Source of the DNA: Streptomyces sp. ACA25
GTDB lineage: Bacteria > Actinomycetota > Actinomycetes > Streptomycetales > Streptomycetaceae
Direction of reading: 5' to 3'
Assembly: GCF_028200735.1 (NCBI RefSeq)
Contig: NZ_JAQKPV010000006.1
Coordinates: 1 to 64,000 of the forward strand
Length of the DNA stretch: 64,000 nucleotides
Position numbers and translations under genes: made by a program. A model generated the notes under the pieces. That model ran no database searches. It was not told the origin of the DNA and saw only the letters and a program-made list of their open reading frames with translations. Positions 57,755 to 64,000 of the stretch are shown here, one piece after another. How positions within the stretch are numbered: the first letter of the stretch is position 1; each line of letters opens with the position of its first letter.

Positions 57755-59230
57755 TCAGCGCCGCAGGGGTTCCTCCAGCGGCAGAATCCAGTCGGCGGCG
57801 CCCCACCAGGTGGCCGGGACCTGCGAGAGATCGACCGTCGGGTCGATGAACAGGGCGCGCTCCCGGCCGTTGAGGGAGACCCGGGCCGATACCCGGACCT
57901 CCGCGCCGTCGTGCAGCTCGGACAGGTGATGCGCGTACTGCACGATCCGCTCCGGGTGGCCGGCCATCCGGTGCTCCTGCTTCGGGGTCAGGTGGGCGGA
58001 GTTGTCGACGCGCCAGGTCCGGTCCTGGTCGGACAGCTGGAACTCCGCCGACCCGTGTTTGGTGCGCAGCATCATGTGCCAGGCGAAACGGTGCCCCTCC
58101 TCGGTCCAGTTGACCGTGCCCGGGATGACGAAATGGCGCAGCGGGAGCAGGACCTGCACCAGTACCCAGACCGCCAGGCAGCCCGCCAGCAGGGGACCGG
58201 CCCGGCGGGCCCGCGGGCCCGCGGCCGCCGGTGCGGCGGCAGGCGGGAGCACGGCGGCGGCCGGGGCGCTGCCCGGTGCGGAGCCGTCCGGGGCGGTGGT
58301 GTCCGGTGCGGTGGTGTCCCGGCTCCGTGCGGGCCCCGGGCGGTCCGGCGCCCCGCCGGTGAACCGCCGGAGCCGCGCCCACAGCCGCTCCGGCCAGTCC
58401 GGGGGGAAGAACAGGGTGGTGGCCGCGATCATCAGCCACGGGAAGACGTACAGCCCGAACATCCGGGCGTTGAGCAGATGGAAGCAGAGCGCCACCGCGA
58501 AGGCGAAGGGCCGGGTCCGGTGGTACAGCAGGAGCCAGACCACCACCAGGTCGAACACCATCGACCCGTAGACCATGAACCAGACCACCGGTTCCTCGGT
58601 GAAGAACCGGCCGATCACCTGCACGTCCGTGCGCTCCGCGAGCCACATCCGCAGCGGCTCGCCCCGCAGCCAGTCCTCGTTCAGTTTGGCGATGCCGCCG
58701 AAGAAGTACGGCACCCCGATCTGGAAGCGCAGCAGCCAGACCACCCAGGCCGGCACGGTCGGCGAGGCCACCGCGGGCCGCCGCCGGGCGTCCATCGACC
58801 ACTTGCGGTGCAGGGGCAGGAAGATCATCAGGAAGGACAGCAGGGAGATCAGGTACTCGTGGTTCTGGAAGTACGACGAGTCCAGCAGGAACACGTAGGT
58901 CGTCAGCACGAAGAACGCGCCGCAGGAGGCGCGGTACCACAAGCCTGCCGCAATGGTGAGACCGAGCACGCCCATCGCGATGTAGGTCAGCTGCATGCCG
59001 ACCCCGGGCAGCGGCTGCACGAACGCGAACGGCGGATACGGGAAGGTGAACGACGGGCGCACGTAGTACTCGTGCACCAGGTACGGCAGGTACAGCAGCG
59101 TGTTCACCGCCATCGCGATGCCGAAGGCGACGCGGAAGACCGCAACGCTTGCTCCGCTGACCGGCCGGGCTCCCGCCTCGGCGACCTGCCCTATTCGCTG
59201 TCCCCACCTGTCGCCCCACACGCGCTGCAT
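57755..59230 (-). CDS. HTTM-domain membrane protein (vitamin K-dependent carboxylase-like)
   Basis: A 491-residue protein. Several membrane segments are followed by conserved HTTM features: FGGIAKLNEDWLRGEPLRMW, FCFHLLNARMFG-like CFHLLNARMFGLYVFPWLM, and ending with the extracytoplasmic WHMMLRTKHGSAEFQ. A Pro/Ala/Thr-rich insertion (about 300-345) separates the halves. Bacterial homologues of gamma-glutamyl carboxylase have this layout; the substrate in Streptomyces is unknown. Confidence 0.88.
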   Translation of the reverse strand: MQRVWGDRWGQRIGQVAEAGARPVSGASVAVFRVAFGIAMAVNTLLYLPYLVHEYYVRPSFTFPYPPFAFVQPLPGVGMQLTYIAMGVLGLTIAAGLWYRASCGAFFVLTTYVFLLDSSYFQNHEYLISLLSFLMIFLPLHRKWSMDARRRPAVASPTVPAWVVWLLRFQIGVPYFFGGIAKLNEDWLRGEPLRMWLAERTDVQVIGRFFTEEPVVWFMVYGSMVFDLVVVWLLLYHRTRPFAFAVALCFHLLNARMFGLYVFPWLMIAATTLFFPPDWPERLWARLRRFTGGAPDRPGPARSRDTTAPDTTAPDGSAPGSAPAAAVLPPAAAPAAAGPRARRAGPLLAGCLAVWVLVQVLLPLRHFVIPGTVNWTEEGHRFAWHMMLRTKHGSAEFQLSDQDRTWRVDNSAHLTPKQEHRMAGHPERIVQYAHHLSELHDGAEVRVSARVSLNGRERALFIDPTVDLSQVPATWWGAADWILPLEEPLRR

Positions 59231-59373
59231 CCTAATGCCGACGGCCGGAGCGGCGAGCCCGGCGCCTTGCCCCGTGCACGAGGGCCGTCCCGGCGTGGAA
59301 AAGTGCCGTGCGGGTGCGCTGCTCAGCAGAGCCCTGAGGCCCCGGCACGGGGAGACCGGATAGCATCCTGGGC

Positions 59374-59733
59374 ATGGCTGGAGAACCGCAGGCCGACTGC
59401 CTGTTCTGCAAGATCGTGGCGGGTGAGGTCCCGGCGGACGTCGTGCACGAGACGGAGACCACGGTCGCCTTCCGGGACATCAATCCGCAGGCCCCCACGC
59501 ATGTCCTGGTGATCCCCCGGGCCCACTACCCGGACGCCGCCTCGCTGGCCGCCGCGGAGCCCGGCACCGCGGCCGACCTGCTGGCCGCGGCCGGACGCGT
59601 CGCCGAGCAGGAGAAGGTGACCGGCGTCGGTTACCGGATCGTCCTCAACACCGGCTCCGGCGCGGGACAGACCGTCTTTCACGCGCACGCCCATGTGCTG
59701 GCGGGCCGCGGCCTCGAGTGGCCCCCGGGCTGA
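59374..59733 (+). CDS. HIT family nucleotide-binding protein
   Basis: A 119-residue protein: DCLFCKIVAGEVPADVVHET, FRDINPQAPTHVLVIPR and the histidine triad HAHAHVL. HIT hydrolases act on nucleotidyl-amine or ester bonds (HinT type). The stop is 7 nt before the RNase Z gene. Confidence 0.95.
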   Translation: MAGEPQADCLFCKIVAGEVPADVVHETETTVAFRDINPQAPTHVLVIPRAHYPDAASLAAAEPGTAADLLAAAGRVAEQEKVTGVGYRIVLNTGSGAGQTVFHAHAHVLAGRGLEWPPG

Positions 59734-59739
59734 GCGCCG

Positions 59740-60645
59740 GTGTCCCCGCGCGAGCTGGTCGTGCTCGGCACGGCCGGCCAGGTCCCGACCCGGCGGCGCA
59801 ACCACAACGGCTACCTGCTGCGGTGGGACGCCGAAGGGCTGCTGTTCGACCCCGGGGAGGGCACCCAGCGGCAGATGCTCCGGGCCGGGGTGAGCGCCCA
59901 CGACCTCACCCGGCTCTGCGTCACCCACTTCCACGGGGACCACGTCCTCGGCCTGCCCGGGGTCATCCAGCGGATCAACCTCGACCGGGTGCCGCACCCT
60001 GTCACCGCCCACTACCCGGCCTCCGGCCGGCACTTCTTCGACCGGCTGCGCCATTCCTCGGCCTACCGCGAGACGGTGCGGCTGCGCGAGGAACCGGTGC
60101 ACGGCGACGGGGTGCTGGCCGAGACCCGGGCGTTCATCCTGTCGGCCGCCCGGCTCTCCCACCCGGTGGACTCCTTCGGCTACCGCCTGGTGGAGCGGGA
60201 TTCCCGCCGGATACTCCCCGAGCGTCTGGCGGAGCGCGGGGTCGAGGGGCCCGACATCGGCCGGCTCCAGCGGGAGGGGTCCCTGCGTGGCATCACCCTG
60301 GAGGAGGTCAGCGAGCGGCGCGCGGGCCAGCGCTTCGCGTTCGTGATGGACACCCGCATGTGCGACGGGGTGCGGGTGCTCGCCGAGGGCTGCGACCTGC
60401 TGGTCATCGAGTCCACGTTCCTGGACGAGGACGCCGCTCTCGCCGAGGAGTACGGCCACCTCACGGCGGGTCAGGCCGGCCGGGCCGCCGCCGAGGCCGG
60501 CGTGCGGCACCTGGTGCTGACCCACTTCTCCCAGCGGTACGCCGAGCCGGGGGAGTTCGCCGGGCAGGCCCGCGCCGCGGGATTCACGGGTGAACTGACC
60601 GTGGCGGAGGACCTGCAGCGCATCCCGGTGCCCCGCCGCCGCTGA
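59740..60645 (+). CDS. rnz: Ribonuclease Z
   Basis: A 301-residue metallo-beta-lactamase-fold tRNA 3' endonuclease. Seen: [34 protein letters not shown], the metal motif [29 protein letters not shown] and [11 protein letters not shown]. The tRNA-Ala genes of this window lack encoded CCA, so an enzyme of this type is needed to mature them. Confidence 0.94.
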   Translation: MSPRELVVLGTAGQVPTRRRNHNGYLLRWDAEGLLFDPGEGTQRQMLRAGVSAHDLTRLCVTHFHGDHVLGLPGVIQRINLDRVPHPVTAHYPASGRHFFDRLRHSSAYRETVRLREEPVHGDGVLAETRAFILSAARLSHPVDSFGYRLVERDSRRILPERLAERGVEGPDIGRLQREGSLRGITLEEVSERRAGQRFAFVMDTRMCDGVRVLAEGCDLLVIESTFLDEDAALAEEYGHLTAGQAGRAAAEAGVRHLVLTHFSQRYAEPGEFAGQARAAGFTGELTVAEDLQRIPVPRRR

Positions 60646-60678
60646 CCGGAGCGCACCGTCCGGCCGGCGGACGGGGAG

Positions 60679-61632
60679 TCAGAAACCGAGCTTGCGCAGC
60701 TGCCGGGGGTCGCGCTGCCAGTCCTTGGCGACCTTCACGTGCAGATCGAGGAAGACCGGGGTGCCCAGCAGCGCCTCGATGTGCCGGCGGGACTTGGTGC
60801 CGACCTCTTTCAGCCGCTTGCCCTGAGGGCCGATCACGATGCCCTTCTGGCTGGACCGCTCGATGAAGAGATTGGCGTGGATGTCCAGCAGCGGCTTGTC
60901 CGCCGGCCGGTCCTCACGGGGGATCATCTCTTCCACGACCACGGCGATGGAGTGCGGAAGCTCGTCCCGCACCCCCTCCAGCGCCGCCTCCCGGATCAGC
61001 TCGGCGATCATGACCTGCTCCGGCTCGTCCGTGAGGTCGCCCTCCGGGTACAGCGGGGGGCTCAGCGGCAGGAGCGGCGCCAGCAGGTCGGCGAGCAGGT
61101 CCACCTGCTCGCCCTTGACGGCCGAGACCGGTACGATCTCGGCCCACTCGAAGCCGAATTCTCCGGCGAGCTTGTCGACGGCGATCAGCTGCTCCGCCAG
61201 CGTCCGGGAGTCCACCAGGTCGGTCTTGGTGATCACGGCGATCTTCGGGGTGCGGCGGATCCCTGCCAGCTCCTTGGCGATGTACCGGTCACCGGGGCCG
61301 ACCTTCTGGTCGGCCGGCAGACAAAAGCCGATGACGTCGACCTCGGACCAGGTGGCCCGCACCACATCGTTCAGACGCTCACCGAGCAGGGTGCGCGGCT
61401 TGTGCAGGCCGGGGGTGTCGACCAGCACCAGCTGGGCGTCCGGACGGTGCACGATGCCGCGCACCGTGTGCCGGGTGGTCTGCGGCCGGTTGGAGGTGAT
61501 CGCGACCTTGATGCCCACCAGCGCGTTGGTCAGGGTCGACTTGCCCGCGTTCGGACGGCCGACGAAGCAGGCGAAGCCCGCCCGGTGGTCGGGCGCCGGC
61601 TGGGAGGGAGAACGATCGCTCATGGCCGCCAT
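60679..61632 (-). CDS. era: GTPase Era
   Basis: A 317-residue GTPase for 16S rRNA maturation. G1 GRPNAGKSTL, G2/switch RPQTTRHTVRG, G3 DTPGL, G4 TKTD, followed by a KH domain with IGPQGKRLKEVGTKSRRHIE and the end LRKLGF. ATG 61632 or 61623 (MSDRSPSQ). Co-oriented with the deaminase-like gene upstream. Confidence 0.97.
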   Translation of the reverse strand: MAAMSDRSPSQPAPDHRAGFACFVGRPNAGKSTLTNALVGIKVAITSNRPQTTRHTVRGIVHRPDAQLVLVDTPGLHKPRTLLGERLNDVVRATWSEVDVIGFCLPADQKVGPGDRYIAKELAGIRRTPKIAVITKTDLVDSRTLAEQLIAVDKLAGEFGFEWAEIVPVSAVKGEQVDLLADLLAPLLPLSPPLYPEGDLTDEPEQVMIAELIREAALEGVRDELPHSIAVVVEEMIPREDRPADKPLLDIHANLFIERSSQKGIVIGPQGKRLKEVGTKSRRHIEALLGTPVFLDLHVKVAKDWQRDPRQLRKLGF

Positions 61633-61695
61633 TCTCCCTGATCGTCCGCCCCCGCTTCACCACGCCCCGGAGTGGGCCCGTGGAACCCGGCCGGG

Positions 61696-62067
61696 TCAGC
61701 CCGCCGCGACGGTGGTGTGGGGCACGCCGTCCGGGCCGGCCAGCAGTACCGGGGTGCCGGAACCGCCGAGGTCCCGGACCGCGGACAGGTCGGAGTCCGG
61801 GACGGTGCCGTCCGCGGAGACCACGGCCGCGGCCTCCAGTGTCGCCGCCCCACTCGCCACCGCCATGGCGACAGCTGTCTGCAGGGCGGAGAGCCGCAGC
61901 GATTCCAGGGCGACCGTACCGGCGACATAGGTACGGCCATCGCCGTCCCGCACGGCCGCGCCCTCGGGCACGCCGTTCCGGGCACGGGTGCTGCGCGCGA
62001 GCGTGAGGAGCTTACGGTCCTCGGGGTCCACGGCATTGCCCGCCGGGTCACTCTTCGTGTCACTCAT
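61696..62067 (-). CDS. Cytidine-deaminase-fold protein without catalytic residues
   Basis: A 123-residue protein between the CorC-like gene and era, a slot usually annotated as cytidine deaminase. The fold-like segment TYVAGTVALESLRLSALQTAV aligns with the family's active-site region, but the zinc Cys and catalytic Glu (CAE) are replaced (SAL). No PCxxC follows, so all zinc ligands are missing. ATG 62067 lies just after a TAGACT -10-like box. A binding or regulatory role is likely; catalysis is not. Confidence 0.8.
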   Translation of the reverse strand: MSDTKSDPAGNAVDPEDRKLLTLARSTRARNGVPEGAAVRDGDGRTYVAGTVALESLRLSALQTAVAMAVASGAATLEAAAVVSADGTVPDSDLSAVRDLGGSGTPVLLAGPDGVPHTTVAAG

Positions 62068-62117
62068 GCCGCTGAGTCTAATGTCGGGGTCCGGGAGGGC
62101 CGTGGGCGAACCCCTGG

Positions 62118-62846
62118 TCACAGATCGACCGCGCCCGGCTGGTCGGCGGGAGGGAGGGGCGTGCGGCCCTCGCTCACCTCCCGGAGCTTCTCGGCCGCCC
62201 GTTCGGCGAGCGGTTCGATGTTCTCGGTGCCCGGGTCGTCCCGGCCCGCCTGCGCCACCCGCACCGTGTGTTCCCCGACCCGGACCAGCACCACGTCGGT
62301 GATCACGGGGGGATCGTCCGGGGTCTCCGGCTGCCGGTGGAAGCGGATGGCGGTGCTCTCGTCGCCCAGCCCTTCCACGTCCAGGTCGGTGGCCCGGTAG
62401 ACGATGGTGACGGTGTACTCCTCGACGCCTTCCTCGGTCTGGAAGGTGCGGCACTCCCGGGTCGCCTCGGTGAACGCCTCCACGGCCGCCCGGGCGGCCG
62501 CCTCGCTGTCGTGGGAGGCGGCCGTGGTCACCAGGAACGGACCGCTGGGTGTGCGGGCGAAGTCGGCACGGGCGCGTGCCTCGACGGACTCCGCCGCGTC
62601 CAGGAAGAGCGGCAGACAGGCCTGCTCGCGGGGCGTCGGCACCCCGATGCCGCGTTCCGCGGCGGCCTGTTCGCTGTCGGCGGCCCAGCCCGGTGGCAAG
62701 TCCACCTGGTCCAGCAAGGCCTCCCGCAGGCCGGCCTCGTCGACCGGGGCGGCCGAGGCGGGCGGTGCGGTGGCCGGGAGCAGCAGGGCCGCTCCGGCAG
62801 CCAGGGCCGTGAGGCGCATACGCGAGTGCCAGTGCATGTCTTCCAT
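62118..62846 (-). CDS. Secreted protein of unknown function
   Basis: A protein of about 242 residues with a signal peptide (RLTALAAGAALLLPATAPPA, cleavage near ASAAP). The mature part has two cysteines (EQACLPLF and RECRTFQ) and a layout recalling the PknH-type extracellular sensor domain, with low confidence. ATG 62846, 62837 and 62819 are all possible starts. It lies between the CorC-like gene and the deaminase-like gene on the same strand. Confidence 0.75.
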   Translation of the reverse strand: MEDMHWHSRMRLTALAAGAALLLPATAPPASAAPVDEAGLREALLDQVDLPPGWAADSEQAAAERGIGVPTPREQACLPLFLDAAESVEARARADFARTPSGPFLVTTAASHDSEAAARAAVEAFTEATRECRTFQTEEGVEEYTVTIVYRATDLDVEGLGDESTAIRFHRQPETPDDPPVITDVVLVRVGEHTVRVAQAGRDDPGTENIEPLAERAAEKLREVSEGRTPLPPADQPGAVDL

Positions 62847-62893
62847 GGCAGCACGGCATCCGGCCGTCCGCCATCCGGAGGATACCGGCCCGG

Positions 62894-64000
62894 TCAGCCG
62901 CCGCTGCCGCCGGCCTCACCGGCCGTGCCGGGCTCCGCCACGGCCGGCCCCACCGGCTCCACCAGCACCCGGTCCACCCGGTTGCGGCGCCCCGCCAGGG
63001 ACTCGGCGGTGAGCCGCAGGCCGGCCGGCGGCAGGCCGAGGGACCCGGTCGGCACGTCGACCACGGCCGTCGCCCCGGCGATCGGAACCCGGCCGAGCTG
63101 CTTGGCGAGCAGCCCGCCGACCGTCTCCACGTCCTCGTCCTCCAGGTCCAGGCCGAACAGCTCGCCGAGATCCCCCAGGTCGAGACGTGCGGTGACCCGG
63201 TAGCTGCCCTCGCCCAGGTCCTCCACGGGCGGCAGTTCCTTGTCGTACTCGTCGGTGATCTCCCCGACGATCTCCTCCAGAATGTCCTCGATGGTGACGA
63301 TCCCGGCCGTGCCGCCGTACTCGTCGATGGCGACGGCCACGTGTATGCGATCCCGCTGCATCTCGCGCAGCAGGTCACCGGCGTTCTTGGTGTCCGGCAC
63401 GAAGGTGGCGGGGCGCATCGCCGTCTCCACCAGGTCCGTTTCGGCATCCCGGCTGACATGCACTTTGCGGGCCAGGTCCTTGAGATAGACGACTCCGACG
63501 ATGTCGTCGTCGTTCTCGCCGGTGACCGGGATCCGGGAGAAACCGGAGCGCAGCGCCAGGGTGAGCGCCTGCCGCAGGGTCTTGACCCGGGCCACCGACA
63601 CCAGATCGGTGCGCGGCACCATCACCTCACGAACCAGGGTGTCGCCGAGCTCGAAGACGGAGTGCACCATACGGCGCTCCTCCGCCTCGATCAGCTTCTC
63701 CTGCTCGGCCAGGTCCACCATGGCGCGCAGCTCGGCCTCGGAGGCGAACGGCCCCCGCCGGAAACCCTTTCCGGGGGTCAGCGCATTGCCCAGCAGGATC
63801 AGCAGCTGGGTCAGCGGCCCCAGTACCCGGGCCACCGGCGGGAGGACGTACGACGCGACGAGGGAGACGTTCAGCGGGTGCTGGCGGCCGATGGTCCGGG
63901 AGGAGACCCCGACGATCACGAAGGAGATCAGCAGCATCACCACGAAGGCGGCGGTGAGCGCCTGCCAGACCTCGTCGAGAAGCTGCAGGAAGGCGTGGGC
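62894..64000 (-). CDS. CBS-domain CorC/HlyC-like protein, 5' end outside window
   Basis: At least 368 residues; the start is beyond the window edge. Visible parts: the end of a DUF21/CNNM membrane domain ([20 protein letters not shown]), [20 protein letters not shown], two CBS domains ([48 protein letters not shown]) and a CorC_HlyC C-terminal domain. The family is linked to magnesium or cobalt efflux. Position beside era is standard for actinobacteria. Confidence 0.93.
   Translation of the reverse strand, partial: AHAFLQLLDEVWQALTAAFVVMLLISFVIVGVSSRTIGRQHPLNVSLVASYVLPPVARVLGPLTQLLILLGNALTPGKGFRRGPFASEAELRAMVDLAEQEKLIEAEERRMVHSVFELGDTLVREVMVPRTDLVSVARVKTLRQALTLALRSGFSRIPVTGENDDDIVGVVYLKDLARKVHVSRDAETDLVETAMRPATFVPDTKNAGDLLREMQRDRIHVAVAIDEYGGTAGIVTIEDILEEIVGEITDEYDKELPPVEDLGEGSYRVTARLDLGDLGELFGLDLEDEDVETVGGLLAKQLGRVPIAGATAVVDVPTGSLGLPPAGLRLTAESLAGRRNRVDRVLVEPVGPAVAEPGTAGEAGGSGG

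Overview
The window is chromosomal DNA from a high-GC actinomycete, almost certainly Streptomyces or a very close relative. Evidence: strong GC bias at third codon positions, many GTG starts, a WhiJ-type regulator/DUF397/ATPase locus, a gvpO-A-F-G-Y-Z-J-L-S-K gas-vesicle operon in Streptomyces order, and the proB-proA / nadD-LCP-rsfS / leuS / comEA-comEC / holA-rpsT-lepA / hemW-hrcA-dnaJ / rsmE-era core block that is syntenic in that genus.

Region 1 (1-13.4 kb) is accessory. A secreted RHS/YD-repeat polymorphic toxin of about 2245 residues carries a HINT autoprocessing domain and a short C-terminal toxin tip. A candidate immunity gene overlaps its stop codon. Then come two copies of a WhiJ-like HTH-DUF5753 regulator plus DUF397 cassette. 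They are identical over 491 bp (promoter and DNA-binding half) but diverged in the central sensor region, and they flank an orphan hypothetical gene. A GHKL ATP-binding protein, a small hypothetical and a DUF234-type AAA ATPase follow.

Region 2 (13.4-32.8 kb) is core: proline biosynthesis (proB, proA); two membrane proteins sharing an N-terminal motif, and an LCP-family protein, resembling members of the spore-wall-synthesis complex of Streptomyces; nadD; rsfS; a histidine phosphatase; two identical tRNA-Ala(GGC) genes; and leuS preceded by a leader peptide with three consecutive Leu codons and an intrinsic terminator (a transcription attenuator). DegV and the DNA-uptake genes comEA and comEC close the region.

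Region 3 (33.3-39.1 kb, minus strand) is a complete ten-gene gas-vesicle operon, tightly packed and mostly overlapping by 4 nt. GvpY and GvpZ carry extreme charged blocks (an acidic then basic polyampholyte, and an acidic tail), and GvpA has a charged C-terminal tail.

Region 4 (39.3-64 kb) is again mostly core: arylamine N-acetyltransferase, holA, rpsT, lepA, an acyl-CoA ligase behind two tandem 10-bp palindromes, hemW, a DUF3097 gene, an MBL hydrolase, a CIRCE-controlled hrcA-dnaJ operon, rsmE, an NSS transporter with its 50-residue MetS partner, tricorn protease, an HTTM/gamma-carboxylase-like protein, HIT, RNase Z, era, a cytidine-deaminase-fold protein lacking all catalytic residues, a secreted protein, and a CBS-domain CorC-like protein cut by the window edge. 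No CRISPR array, rRNA, insertion sequence or integrase was seen.
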